From assembly GCF_019168305.1 (NCBI RefSeq), contig NZ_JAHTBI010000049.1, positions 33,257 to 97,256 on the forward strand: a stretch of 64,000 nt of DNA, read 5' to 3'. The translations under genes were made by a program, and so were the position numbers. Shown piece after piece: positions 19,997 to 29,400 of this stretch. The DNA is from Pseudomonas aegrilactucae. GTDB lineage: Bacteria; Pseudomonadota; Gammaproteobacteria; Pseudomonadales; Pseudomonadaceae. How positions within the stretch are numbered: position 1 is the first letter of the stretch; the number at the start of each line of letters is the position of its first letter. The notes below the pieces were generated by a model, which made no database searches, was not told where the DNA came from, and saw only the letters and a list, made by a program, of their open reading frames with translations.

Positions 19997-21151
19997 ATGA
20001 TCATCACTGCTGTTAACGTCCAGGTTTTTTCCTACCCCACCCGCCGCGCTGTAGACAGTGCCGGCCATGCCCACCCGGGCGACGTCACTCAGGCCAAGAT
20101 GGCCTTGCTGCGCATCAAGACTGAATGCGGCAACGAAGGTTTTGCCTTCGGTGCGCCTGAGCTGATCCGTCCTTATGTGCTGGACGGCTTTGTGCGCAAG
20201 GTGCTGGTTGGCGCCAATGCCTTCGATCGCGAGAAGATCTGGCACGACCTGGTGCACTGGCAGCGCGGTAGCGCCAGCCAGTTGACCGACCGTGCCCTGG
20301 CGCTTGTCGAGCAAGCCCTGTGGGATTGGGCCGGGCGCAAGCTGAACGTGCCGGTGCACAAGCTGATCGGCGGCTACCGTGACAAGGTGCCGGCCTACGG
20401 TTCGACCATGTGCGGCGACGAGCTGCCTGGCGGCCTGTCCACCCCGGAAGAGTACGGTCGCTTCGCCGAGACCCTGGTAAAGCGCGGCTACAAGGCCATC
20501 AAACTGCACACCTGGATGCCACCGGTCTCCTTCGCGCCCAGCGTGAGCATGGATATCAAGGCGTGCGCCGCCGTGCGTGAAGCGGTCGGTCCGGACATCG
20601 CGCTGATGCTCGATGGTTACCACTGGTACAGCCGCACCGAAGCCCTGACCATCGGTCGTGCGCTGGAGAAGCTGGACTTCGCCTGGTTCGAAGAGCCGAT
20701 GATGGAAGACTCGGCCGAATCCTACGCCTGGCTGGCTCGCGAGCTGCAAATCCCGGTGCTGGGCCCGGAAACCCTCGCCGGCAAGCACCTGAGCCGTGCC
20801 AGCTGGGTCAAGAACGATGTGTGCGACATCCTGCGTGCCGGGGTGGCCGGTGTCGGCGGTATCGCACCGTGCCTGAAAGTGGCGCACATGGCCGAGTCGT
20901 TCGGCATGGATTGCGAGATTCACGGCAACGGCGCCGCCAACCTGGCGGTGGTCGGTGCGATCAAGAACTGCACCTGGTACGAGCGCGGCCTGCTGCACCC
21001 GTACCTGAACTACGACGAAGTGCCGGCCTACCTCAAGCGCCTGGTCGATCCGATGGACGAAGACGGTTTCGTGCACCTGTCGGACCTGCCAGGCCTGGGC
21101 GAGGAAATCGACTTCGACTTCGTCGAGACCAATACGCTGCACAGCTTCTGA
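19997..21151 (+). CDS. Enolase-superfamily acid-sugar dehydratase (aldarate-type)
   Basis: 384 residues of the mandelate racemase/enolase superfamily. Lid domain ~1-125, then the barrel: KAIKLHTW with the catalytic Lys region, metal-ligand Asp in LMLDGYHWY, Glu in AWFEEPMMED and Glu in VLGPETLAG, and the general-base His in DCEIHGNGAANLAVV. Together with the cluster this suggests galactarate or glucarate dehydratase giving 5-keto-4-deoxyglucarate. The alternative is an aldarolactone cycloisomerase of the Gci type, which is of similar length and superfamily. It is the first gene of the large forward operon and has an operator copy upstream. A second, unrelated aldarate dehydratase (GarD) is encoded at 30897. 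Confidence 0.8.
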   Translation: MIITAVNVQVFSYPTRRAVDSAGHAHPGDVTQAKMALLRIKTECGNEGFAFGAPELIRPYVLDGFVRKVLVGANAFDREKIWHDLVHWQRGSASQLTDRALALVEQALWDWAGRKLNVPVHKLIGGYRDKVPAYGSTMCGDELPGGLSTPEEYGRFAETLVKRGYKAIKLHTWMPPVSFAPSVSMDIKACAAVREAVGPDIALMLDGYHWYSRTEALTIGRALEKLDFAWFEEPMMEDSAESYAWLARELQIPVLGPETLAGKHLSRASWVKNDVCDILRAGVAGVGGIAPCLKVAHMAESFGMDCEIHGNGAANLAVVGAIKNCTWYERGLLHPYLNYDEVPAYLKRLVDPMDEDGFVHLSDLPGLGEEIDFDFVETNTLHSF

Positions 21152-21195
21152 TTCGTGCATGGCGGCACGCGCCATAGCGTGCCGCCCGAGAGTCC

Positions 21196-21211
21196 AATAA
21201 CTATAAAAAGG
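21196..21211 (+). repeat. Leader repeat copy 1 (CAATAACTATAAAAAG)
   Basis: The 16-base string CAATAACTATAAAAAG lies just before the first binding-protein gene and recurs before the second at about 23961. It contains the A-rich ribosome site. The repeat supports a duplication that included the leader as well as the coding region. Confidence 0.7.
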
Positions 21212-21220
21212 CTATCTCAC

Positions 21221-22831
21221 ATGAGCGTTCTCCCCAAACTCTGGGCGGGGGTCTTTGCTGCATCGCTGGCAATGACCTCGGTACCTGCCGCTTTCGCCAA
21301 AACCCCGGCCGACCAGCTGATCGTCGGCATGAGCATGATCAACCTGCTGTCCCTCGACCCGGCCGCTGCCACCGGGCTGGATGTCTCTGAGGTCAATGCC
21401 AACCTGTACGACATGCTGCTGGTGCAGGATGTGAAGCAACCTGACAGGCTGGTGCCTGCCCTGGCCGAAAGCTGGACCGTCAGCGATGACCGCAAGACCC
21501 TGACCTTCAACCTGCGCAAGGGCGTGAAGTTCCATTCTGGTAATGATTTGAGCGCCGAAGACGTGGCCTGGTCGCTGCAGCGCGTGATCAAGCTCAACCT
21601 GGCCCTGGCCTCCACCTGGAAAGCGTACGGCTTCACCGCCGGCAACGTCGCCCAGCACATGCGTGCCACCGACGAATACACCTTCGTGGTCGAGCTGCCG
21701 CGCGTGACCGACCCGATGCTGGTGCTCAACACCCTCGCAACCTCCCCAAGCGCTTTCATCCTTGACCGCAAAGTGGTGCAGCAGCACCAGAAAGGCGATG
21801 ACATGGGCGGCGCCTGGCTGACCACTCACGCCGCTGGCAGCGGTCCGTTCGTGCTGCAGGACTGGCGCGCCAACGACGTGATCCTGATGAACCGCTTCGA
21901 CGGTTACTGGGATGGCCCGGCCAAGCTCAAGCGCATCGTCATGCGCAACATGACCGAGTCGCAATCGCTGCGCCTGATGGTTGAACGTGGCGACCTGGAC
22001 CTGGCCAAGGGCATGGCAGCACCGGATATCGAAGCGCTGGAAAAATCGGACAAGGTCAAGGCCCAGACCGTACAGCGCGGCACCCTCTACTACGTCGCCC
22101 TGAGCGTCAAGAACAAGCCATACGACGATGCGCGCGTGCGCAAGGCCGTGCGGTCGCTGATCGATTACCAGGGCATCAACAACACCGTGATGCCGCACTA
22201 CGGCCAGATCAACCAGCGCCCGTTGCCGTTGGGCCTGCCGGCGCGTCTGGACGATCCGGGCTATACCCTGAACGTGGCCGAAGCGAAAAAACTGCTGGCC
22301 GAGGCCGGTTACCCCAACGGCTTCAAGACCACCATTCGCGTGCTCACCGAACCACCGTTCATCAACATCGCCTCCAGCCTGCAGTCGACCCTGGCCCAGG
22401 CGGGCATCCAGGCCACCATCGTCACCGGTACCGGCAACCAGGTCTACGGTGCCATGCGTGAACGCACCTTCGACATCCTGGTCGGGCGTGGCGGCGGCGG
22501 TGCCGAGCGCCACCCGCATTCGAGCCTGCGTACCCTGGTGTACAACCCGGACAACCGCGACGAGGCCAAGCTGAGCAACTTCCAGGGCTGGCGTACCTCG
22601 TTCTACAGCCCCGAGTTGAACAGCCTGATCGAACAGGCCGAAGTCGAACCCGACAAGGCCGTGCAGCTGGCCCAGTACCAGCAGATCCAGAAAACCCTGG
22701 ACGAGCAGGTGGGGGCGATCCTGCCGGTATCGCAAATGACCGACACCGTGGTGCTGTACCACGATGTCCAGAATTACCAGGGCCACACCGCGGCCACCAC
22801 CCGTTACAAAGACGTCTACAAGTCGCGTTGA
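21221..22831 (+). CDS. ABC transporter substrate-binding protein, family 5 (copy 1)
   Basis: 536 residues from the ATG at 21221. The signal peptide MSVLPKLWAGVFAASLAMTS continues VPAAFA and is cleaved before KTPADQ. The fold is the SBP_bac_5 (OppA/DppA/NikA) family: FNLRKGVKFHSGNDLSAEDV with the family signature and NRFDGYWDGPAKLKRIV. It is the periplasmic receptor of the ABC importer encoded next. Although this family usually binds peptides, every neighbour is a uronate gene, so an acidic sugar or short oligogalacturonide is the likely ligand. It is a close paralogue of the protein at 23990 and has the same length. A strong hairpin follows its stop. Confidence 0.88.
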   Translation: MSVLPKLWAGVFAASLAMTSVPAAFAKTPADQLIVGMSMINLLSLDPAAATGLDVSEVNANLYDMLLVQDVKQPDRLVPALAESWTVSDDRKTLTFNLRKGVKFHSGNDLSAEDVAWSLQRVIKLNLALASTWKAYGFTAGNVAQHMRATDEYTFVVELPRVTDPMLVLNTLATSPSAFILDRKVVQQHQKGDDMGGAWLTTHAAGSGPFVLQDWRANDVILMNRFDGYWDGPAKLKRIVMRNMTESQSLRLMVERGDLDLAKGMAAPDIEALEKSDKVKAQTVQRGTLYYVALSVKNKPYDDARVRKAVRSLIDYQGINNTVMPHYGQINQRPLPLGLPARLDDPGYTLNVAEAKKLLAEAGYPNGFKTTIRVLTEPPFINIASSLQSTLAQAGIQATIVTGTGNQVYGAMRERTFDILVGRGGGGAERHPHSSLRTLVYNPDNRDEAKLSNFQGWRTSFYSPELNSLIEQAEVEPDKAVQLAQYQQIQKTLDEQVGAILPVSQMTDTVVLYHDVQNYQGHTAATTRYKDVYKSR

Positions 22832-22837
22832 GCGGGC

Positions 22838-22857
22838 GAGGGGCGTACGCGCCCCTC
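22838..22857 (+). terminator. Intercistronic hairpin after binding-protein gene 1
   Basis: Arms GAGGGGCG and CGCCCCTC around TACG, 7 bases after the stop codon and with no T tract. In ABC operons such hairpins protect the upstream binding-protein mRNA from 3' decay and keep its level above that of the permease. Confidence 0.6.
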
Positions 22858-22897
22858 ACGCCTCGGTGATTGGTGAACGCTTTTTCAGGAGCCTGTT

Positions 22898-23935
22898 ATG
22901 TTTCTTTCGACTGCCTCTGTGCTGGGCACCCGCGTGTCTGGCACTGCCCGCCGGGCCGGCACGGTCCTGGTGACCCTGCTTGGTCTGCTGGCGCTGACCT
23001 TCTTCATTGGTCGGGTGATGCCGCTGGACCCGGTGCTGGCCGTGGTCGGTCCGGACGCCGACAGCTCCACCTACGACCAGGTGTACCGGGCCATGGGCCT
23101 GGACAAGCCGATCTGGACCCAGTTCGGCCTGTACCTGAACGACTTGCTGCACGGTGACTTCGGCAACGCGCTGCTCACCGGCCACCCGGTGCTTGAAGAC
23201 ATCAAGCGCGTGTTCCCGGCAACCATCGAACTGGCCACCCTGGCGATTCTGTTCGGCATCCTCATCGGCCTGCCGCTGGGTGTGGTCGCGGCCAGCAACC
23301 AGGGCCGCGTGGGCGACCATGTGGCACGGGTGATCACCCTGTTCGGTTATTCCACACCGATCTTCTGGGTCGGCATGATGGGCCTGCTGGTGTTCTACGC
23401 CTGGCTGGGCTGGGCGGGCGGGGCAGGGCGTATCGACCTGGCCTACGACGGCATGGTGCCGGACGTCACCGGCCTGCTGCTGATCGACTCGGCACTGGCA
23501 CGCGACTGGGACGCCTTCTCCAGCGCACTGCGCCACATCGTGCTGCCGTCGTTGATCCTGGGCCTGAACTCGGTGGCCTACATCAGCCGCATGACCCGCA
23601 GCTTCATGCTCGAGCAGCTGTCCCAGGAATACATCATCACCGCACGGGTAAAAGGCCTGTCGCGGCGCCAGGTGGTCTGGGGCCATGCCTTTCGCAACAT
23701 CCTCGTGCAGTTGCTGACCGTGGTGGCCCTGGCCTACGGCTCGCTGCTCGAAGGCGCGGTACTGATCGAGACGGTGTTTGCCTGGCCTGGCTTTGGTCAG
23801 TACCTGACCAGCAGCCTGATGCTTGGCGACATGAATGCGGTGATGGGTTGTGTACTGGTGATCGGCCTGATCTTCGTCGCACTCAACCTGATCAGCGATG
23901 CCCTGTACAAAGTGTTCGACCCACGGACCCGCTGA
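22898..23935 (+). CDS. ABC transporter permease, DppB-type
   Basis: 345 residues with about six membrane segments. It has the N-terminal VLVTLLGLLALTFFIGRVMP, the YGLDKP-like loop (MGLDKPIWTQFGLYLNDLLH), and the EAA-like cytoplasmic loop ARVKGLSRRQVVWGHAFRN that contacts the ATPase. It is the first of two membrane subunits of the importer; its partner is at 25657. The insertion VFYAWLGWAGGAGRIDLAYD is typical of this branch. It sits between two paralogous binding-protein genes, an arrangement that points to duplication within the operon. Confidence 0.9.
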   Translation: MFLSTASVLGTRVSGTARRAGTVLVTLLGLLALTFFIGRVMPLDPVLAVVGPDADSSTYDQVYRAMGLDKPIWTQFGLYLNDLLHGDFGNALLTGHPVLEDIKRVFPATIELATLAILFGILIGLPLGVVAASNQGRVGDHVARVITLFGYSTPIFWVGMMGLLVFYAWLGWAGGAGRIDLAYDGMVPDVTGLLLIDSALARDWDAFSSALRHIVLPSLILGLNSVAYISRMTRSFMLEQLSQEYIITARVKGLSRRQVVWGHAFRNILVQLLTVVALAYGSLLEGAVLIETVFAWPGFGQYLTSSLMLGDMNAVMGCVLVIGLIFVALNLISDALYKVFDPRTR

Positions 23936-23960
23936 GCCACGATGGCCGGCATGAGCACAA

Positions 23961-23976
23961 TCAATAACTATAAAAA
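23961..23976 (+). repeat. Leader repeat copy 2 (CAATAACTATAAAAAG)
   Basis: Second copy of the 16-base leader string found before the first binding-protein gene. It is followed by AAGGATGCCCAC and the ATG at 23990. Confidence 0.7.
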
Positions 23977-23989
23977 GAAGGATGCCCAC

Positions 23990-25600
23990 ATGAAGACTGT
24001 ATTCCCGACACTGCGCATGAGCCTGCTGGGCGCCATCCTGGCGCTGAGCCCGATGGCCGCGGTCAATGCCAAGACCCCCGTTGATCAACTGATCATCGGC
24101 ATGAGCATGGTCAACCTGTTCTCCATCGACCCGGCCAACGCCCCGGGCCTGGATGCCTCCGGGGTCAACGCCAACCTCTACGACACCCTGATCAAGCGCG
24201 ACAACGGCAACCCGGAAAAACACCTGCCGCAACTGGCCGAACGCTGGGACATCAGCGAAGACGGCAAGCAGATCACCTTCCACCTGCGCAGCGACGTCAA
24301 GTTCCACTCCGGCAACGCCCTGACCGCCGAAGACGTGGCCTGGTCGCTGTACCGCGTGATGAAGCTCAACTTCGGCCTGGCCACCACCTGGAAGGCCTAC
24401 GGCTACAGCGTCGAGAACATCCAGGGCCTGATCCGCGCCACCGACGCCCACACCCTGGTCGTCGACCTGCCGCAGCCGACCGACCCGCTGCTGGTCATCG
24501 ACTCGCTGGCGATCTCGCCCAGTGCGGTCATCGTCGACCGCCAGGAAGCCCTCAAGCATGAGAAGAACGGTGACCTGGGCGCCGCCTGGCTGGTCACCAA
24601 CGAGGCTGGCAGCGGCCCGTTCACCCTGGCCAAATGGACCGCCAACGACTCGCTGGTGATGAACCGTTTCGACGGCTACTGGGGCGACAAGGCGAAGATG
24701 AAGCGCGTGCTGGTGCGCCACATGACCGAGTCGCAGTCGCTGCGCCTGATGCTTGAGCGCGGTGACCTGGACCTGGCCTACGGCATTGCCGGGCCCGACA
24801 TCAAGGCCATCGAAGGCTCGGACAAGCTGCAGATCCAGGCGCTGCAGCGCGGCACCATGTACTACGTGGCCATGAGCATGAAGCAGCCGGAATTCGCCAA
24901 CAAGAAAGTGCGCGAAGCGGTACGCAACCTGATCGACTACAAAGGCCTGGACGAGCAGGTCATGCCGCACTACGGCAAGCTCAACCAGCAGCCGATGCAG
25001 CTCGGCCTGGAGGCTCGCCTGCCCGATCCTGGCTACAAGATGGACGTGGACAAGGCCAAGGCGCTGCTGACCGAAGCCGGTTACCCGAACGGTTTCAAGA
25101 CCACCATCCGCACCTTGTCCGAGTCGCCGTTCATCGAGATCGCTTCGCGCATGCAGGCCACCCTCAAGCAAGGCGGCATCGATGCGCAGATCATCCAGGG
25201 CACCGGCAACCAGGTGTATGGCGCGATGCGCGCACGCAACTTCGAGATGATCGTGGCGCGTGGCGCCGAGCGTTATCCGCACCCGTACTTCAGCCTGCGC
25301 ACCTTCGCCTACAACCCCGACAACAGCGACAACGCCGGCCTGCCCAACTTCCAGGGCTGGCGCGCGTCGTTCTTCAGTCGCCAGCTCAATGACCTGATCG
25401 ATCGGGTAGGGGTGGAGCGTGATGCGTCCAAGCGCCTGAGCATGTACCACGAGGCCCAGAAGCTGTACGACGAGCAAGCCGGCCCGATCATGATCGTGTC
25501 GCAGATGACCGACACCGCGGTCAGCTCGGTCGATGTCAAGGGCTTCACCGGCGATGACGCCGAGGCGACCCGTTACCTGGGCGTCTACAAGCAACGCTGA
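23990..25600 (+). CDS. ABC transporter substrate-binding protein, family 5 (copy 2)
   Basis: 536 residues from the ATG at 23990, preceded by an AAGAAGGA ribosome site. The signal peptide ends VNA before KTPVDQ. The sequence follows copy 1 closely along its length (KTPxDQLIxGMSMxNLxSxD; VNANLYDxL; RFDGYWGDKAKMKRVLVRHM), with many conservative changes. It is therefore an old tandem duplicate rather than a recent copy. Two receptors for one permease pair may widen the ligand range, for example monomer and oligomer or galacturonate and glucuronate. Ligand preference cannot be read from the sequence. A GC-rich hairpin follows the stop. Confidence 0.88.
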   Translation: MKTVFPTLRMSLLGAILALSPMAAVNAKTPVDQLIIGMSMVNLFSIDPANAPGLDASGVNANLYDTLIKRDNGNPEKHLPQLAERWDISEDGKQITFHLRSDVKFHSGNALTAEDVAWSLYRVMKLNFGLATTWKAYGYSVENIQGLIRATDAHTLVVDLPQPTDPLLVIDSLAISPSAVIVDRQEALKHEKNGDLGAAWLVTNEAGSGPFTLAKWTANDSLVMNRFDGYWGDKAKMKRVLVRHMTESQSLRLMLERGDLDLAYGIAGPDIKAIEGSDKLQIQALQRGTMYYVAMSMKQPEFANKKVREAVRNLIDYKGLDEQVMPHYGKLNQQPMQLGLEARLPDPGYKMDVDKAKALLTEAGYPNGFKTTIRTLSESPFIEIASRMQATLKQGGIDAQIIQGTGNQVYGAMRARNFEMIVARGAERYPHPYFSLRTFAYNPDNSDNAGLPNFQGWRASFFSRQLNDLIDRVGVERDASKRLSMYHEAQKLYDEQAGPIMIVSQMTDTAVSSVDVKGFTGDDAEATRYLGVYKQR

Positions 25601-25601
25601 A

Positions 25602-25636
25602 CACCGTCGGGGGGGCCTGCGGGCGCCCCCGGTGGC
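25602..25636 (+). terminator. Intercistronic hairpin after binding-protein gene 2
   Basis: An imperfect GC-rich stem (ACCGTCGGGGGGGCC pairing with GGCGCCCCCGGTGG-type sequence) around TGCG lies between the stop codon and the next permease gene. It matches the position of the hairpin after the first binding-protein gene. The stem has bulges, so its stability should be computed. Confidence 0.5.
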
Positions 25637-25656
25637 CATGATTTCACACCGAGAGC

Positions 25657-26580
25657 ATGCCGATGATAGCCAACATGTCTTCTACCGAATCTACCGCCAA
25701 GCGGCAGGCCGACACCACGCCGGCATCCAGCCTCGAGGCCTTGTACAAGAGCAGCCTGCGGGTGCTGCGCCACCTGCTGCGCAACCCGATGACCCTGGCG
25801 GGGTTGCTGGTGGCGTTGCTGCTGATCGTGGTGGCGGCCTTCGCACCCTGGATCGCCACCCACGACCCCGTGGTACAGAACCTGAGCAATGCCCTGCAGG
25901 CACCCGGTGCCGCACACTGGTTCGGCACCGATGAATACGGCCGCGACATCTTCAGCCGGCTGGTCTACGGCGCCCGCATCACCCTCTACATCATTGCCCT
26001 GGTGACCATCATCGTGGGCCCCATCGGGCTGTTCATCGGCACCGTCTCGGGCTATTTCGGCGGCATCGTCGACACGGTGTTCATGCGCATCACCGACATC
26101 TTTATCTCGTTCCCCAGCCTGGTACTGGCGCTGGCGTTCATCGCCGCCCTCGGCCCTGGCCTGGAGCATGCCGTGGTCGCCATCGCGCTGACCTCCTGGC
26201 CGCCGATCGCACGCCTGGCACGGGCCGAAACCCTGTCGCTGCGCAAGGCCGATTTCGTGGTTGCCGTGGAACTGCAGGGGGCGTCGTCGACGCGCATCAT
26301 CCTGCGCCACATCGTGCCGATGTGCATGTCGTCGGTGATCATCCGCCTGACCATGAACATGGCCGGCATCATCCTGACCGCCGCCGCGCTGGGTTTCCTC
26401 GGCCTGGGTGCACAGGCGCCGCTGCCGGAGTGGGGTGCAATGATCTCCACCGGCCGTCGCTACATGCTCGAGTGCTGGTGGCTGGTGGCAGTACCGGGTG
26501 CAGCGATCATGCTGGTGAGCCTGGCGTTCAACCTGCTGGGCGATGGCCTGCGGGACATTCTCGACCCGCGTAGCGAGTAA
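25657..26580 (+). CDS. ABC transporter permease, DppC-type
   Basis: 307 residues from the ATG at 25657; in-frame ATGs at 25663 and 25675 are also possible because no start has a strong ribosome site. The N-terminal cytoplasmic tail is followed by the LLRNPMTLAGLLVALLLIVV helix. Further hallmarks are HWFGTDEYGRDIFSRLVYGA, typical of OppC/DppC proteins, and the EAA loop VELQGASSTRIILRHIVP. It pairs with the DppB-type permease to form the pore of the importer. Two ATPase genes follow directly. Confidence 0.9.
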   Translation: MPMIANMSSTESTAKRQADTTPASSLEALYKSSLRVLRHLLRNPMTLAGLLVALLLIVVAAFAPWIATHDPVVQNLSNALQAPGAAHWFGTDEYGRDIFSRLVYGARITLYIIALVTIIVGPIGLFIGTVSGYFGGIVDTVFMRITDIFISFPSLVLALAFIAALGPGLEHAVVAIALTSWPPIARLARAETLSLRKADFVVAVELQGASSTRIILRHIVPMCMSSVIIRLTMNMAGIILTAAALGFLGLGAQAPLPEWGAMISTGRRYMLECWWLVAVPGAAIMLVSLAFNLLGDGLRDILDPRSE

Positions 26581-26591
26581 CTGGAGGCTTT

Positions 26592-27431
26592 ATGTCGACG
26601 CTCAAACTCAATGTCGATTCGCTCAATGTGCGCTTCGTCAACGGCAAGAAAGAAATGCACGCGGTGCGCGATGTGTCGTTCACCCTGGGCCGAGAAAAGC
26701 TGGCGATCGTGGGTGAGTCCGGTTCGGGCAAGTCCACCGTCGGGCGCAGCCTGCTCAAGCTGCACCCGGGCAGCACGCAGATCACCGCCAAGGCCCTGCA
26801 GTTCGGCGATATCGACCTGCTCAGCGCCAGCGAAAAGGCCATGCAGAAGATCCGTGGCCAGCGCATCTCGATGATCATGCAAGACCCCAAGTACTCGCTC
26901 AACCCGGTGGTCAAGGTCGGTGACCAGATCGCCGAGGCCTACCTGGCGCATCACAAGGCCAGCCGCAGCGAGGCCCGCGACCGCGTGATGCTGATGCTGG
27001 AAAAGGTGCACATTCGCGACCCCAAGCGCGTCTACAACCTGTACCCGCATGAAGTCAGCGGCGGCATGGGCCAGCGCATCATGATCGCCATGATGGTGAT
27101 CACCAACCCGGAAGTGATCATCGCCGACGAACCGACCTCGGCCCTGGACGTGTCGGTGCGCCAGCAAGTGCTGAACGTGCTCGAAGAGCTGGTGGTGGAG
27201 CAGCAGATGGGGCTGATCTTCGTCAGTCACGACCTCAACCTGGTGCGCAACTACTGCGACCGCGTGCTGGTGATGTACGCCGGCCGGGTGGTCGAGTCAC
27301 TCGCCGCGTGCGACCTGCAATACGCCGAACACCCTTATACCCGTGGCCTGCTGGCGGCCTTGCCGAGCATGGACAACCGCCGCCCGCGCTTGCCGGTGCT
27401 GCAACGCGACCCGCTCTGGCTCACCTGCTGA
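26592..27431 (+). CDS. ABC transporter ATPase, DppD-type
   Basis: 279 residues. Walker A is GESGSGKST, the Q loop is MIMQDPKYSLNPV, the signature is HEVSGGMGQRI and Walker B is [13 protein letters not shown]. The C-terminal CDLQYAEHPYTRGLLAALPS is the oligopeptide-ABC C-terminal motif of DppD/OppD. Cytoplasmic motor half of the importer, paired with the product of the next gene. Only 11 bases separate it from the preceding permease and 11 from the next ATPase gene, so all are one transcript. Confidence 0.92.
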   Translation: MSTLKLNVDSLNVRFVNGKKEMHAVRDVSFTLGREKLAIVGESGSGKSTVGRSLLKLHPGSTQITAKALQFGDIDLLSASEKAMQKIRGQRISMIMQDPKYSLNPVVKVGDQIAEAYLAHHKASRSEARDRVMLMLEKVHIRDPKRVYNLYPHEVSGGMGQRIMIAMMVITNPEVIIADEPTSALDVSVRQQVLNVLEELVVEQQMGLIFVSHDLNLVRNYCDRVLVMYAGRVVESLAACDLQYAEHPYTRGLLAALPSMDNRRPRLPVLQRDPLWLTC

Positions 27432-27442
27432 GGTAACTGACC

Positions 27443-28222
<780 letters not shown>

Positions 28223-28235
28223 GTTTCAAGCAATG

Positions 28236-28247
28236 TGATCGTACAAC
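28236..28247. promoter_or_regulatory. Degenerate operator half-site after the ABC operon
   Basis: GATCGTACAAC, the reverse of GTTGTACGATC, matches the conserved half of the cluster operator, but the second arm is not conserved. It lies 14 bases after the last ATPase gene and about 130 bases upstream of the full site before kdgD. Confidence 0.35.
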
Positions 28248-28367
28248 GTAGGTGATTCATGGTTGTTCGATCACGCTTCTAATAAATTTAATTCCTTTTA
28301 AAACAACAACATAGCGTCATTTATAAGAATTCTTGACGCTTCGGTTGGTTTTGTTGTTTGTTTAGTT

Positions 28368-28381
28368 GTACGATGACGTAC
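28368..28381. promoter_or_regulatory. Operator copy upstream of kdgD
   Basis: Perfect GTACG-ATGA-CGTAC in the string GTTGTACGATGACGTACC, 46 bases before the kdgD ATG. A TTGGTT hexamer 18 bases upstream of TACGAT suggests that the operator overlaps the -10 element, though both hexamers are weak. Confidence 0.7.
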
Positions 28382-28427
28382 CACTCAACGGTAACCCCAT
28401 TGTTCTTTATCCTGAGGTTTGCGAAAA

Positions 28428-29339
28428 ATGACTCCACAAGAACTCAAAAAGGTCCTCTCTTCCGGCCTGCTGTCCTTCCCGATCACCGACTTCCACGCTA
28501 ACGGCGACTTCAACAAAGAGTCCTATCAGAAGCGTCTGGAATGGCTTGCCCCGTACGGCGCAAGCGCCCTGTTCGCTGCTGGTGGCACGGGTGAATTCTT
28601 CTCGCTGGAGCCCAAGGAATACAGCGAGATCATCAAGACTGCAGTCGATACCTGCAAAGGTCAGGTGCCAATCCTCGCCGGCGCCGGCGGCCCAACCCGC
28701 CAGGCCATTGCCTACGCTCAAGAAGCCGAGCGCCTGGGCGCTGCCGGTATCCTGCTGATGCCGCACTATCTGACCGAGGCCAGCCAGCAAGGCTTGGTCA
28801 ATCACGTTGAAGAAGTCTGCAAATCGGTTGATTTCGGCGTTGTCGTCTACAACCGCAACGTCTGCCGCCTGACCGCCGACAGCCTGGAGCAGTTGGTAGA
28901 GAAGTGCCCGAACCTGATCGGCTTCAAAGACGGTATCGGCGAAATCGAACCCATGGTCGCCATCCGCCGCCGTCTGGGCGATCGCCTGACCTACCTGGGC
29001 GGCCTGCCGACGGCTGAAGTTTACGCAGCGGCCTACAAGGCTCTGGGCGTACCGGTCTACTCCTCGGCGGTGTTCAACTTCATCCCGAAAACCGCCATCG
29101 AGTTCTACGAAGCCATCGCCCGTGAAGACCACGAGACCGTTGGCCGCCTGATTGACGATTTCTTCCTGCCTTACCTGGAAATCCGCAACCGTTGCGAAGG
29201 CTACGGCGTCAGCATCATCAAGGCCGGTGCTCGCCTGGTTGGTCACGACGCAGGCCCGGTACGTGCACCACTGACCGACCTGCTGCCGGACGAAGTCGCG
29301 CAGTTGAAAGCGCTGATCGACAAGCTCGGTCCACAGTAA
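28428..29339 (+). CDS. kdgD: 5-dehydro-4-deoxyglucarate dehydratase
   Basis: 303 residues from the ATG at 28428, preceded by TGAGG. It belongs to the DHDPS/NAL aldolase superfamily: [26 protein letters not shown] with the catalytic Tyr, and the Schiff-base Lys167 in [13 protein letters not shown]. The protein converts 5-keto-4-deoxy-D-glucarate to 2-oxoglutarate semialdehyde with loss of water and carbon dioxide. The length and motif set match the Pseudomonas enzyme. It receives the product of either aldarate dehydratase of the cluster and passes it to the dehydrogenase encoded next. It has its own operator copy. Confidence 0.93.
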   Translation: MTPQELKKVLSSGLLSFPITDFHANGDFNKESYQKRLEWLAPYGASALFAAGGTGEFFSLEPKEYSEIIKTAVDTCKGQVPILAGAGGPTRQAIAYAQEAERLGAAGILLMPHYLTEASQQGLVNHVEEVCKSVDFGVVVYNRNVCRLTADSLEQLVEKCPNLIGFKDGIGEIEPMVAIRRRLGDRLTYLGGLPTAEVYAAAYKALGVPVYSSAVFNFIPKTAIEFYEAIAREDHETVGRLIDDFFLPYLEIRNRCEGYGVSIIKAGARLVGHDAGPVRAPLTDLLPDEVAQLKALIDKLGPQ

Positions 29340-29349
29340 GACTCTGGCT

Positions 29350-29374
29350 TGCGGCGCCCTTTGCGGGCGCCGCA
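29350..29374 (+). terminator. Intercistronic hairpin after kdgD
   Basis: Perfect ten-base arms TGCGGCGCCC and GGGCGCCGCA around TTTGC, starting 11 bases after the kdgD stop. No T tract follows (GTCTTC), so it more likely stabilises the upstream mRNA or attenuates than terminates completely. Confidence 0.65.
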
Positions 29375-29400
29375 GTCTTCACGCCTAAAGGAGAAACAGA

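Noticed and set aside
22856..25639. A 927-codon open frame on the minus strand across the permease and second binding-protein genes
   Set aside because: It is antisense to clear ABC genes, has His/Gln/Val-rich low-complexity composition typical of high-GC shadow frames, and contains no recognisable motif. Similar long antisense frames at 2255-4879, 29218-31230, 30831-32912 and 43786-46281 were rejected for the same reason.
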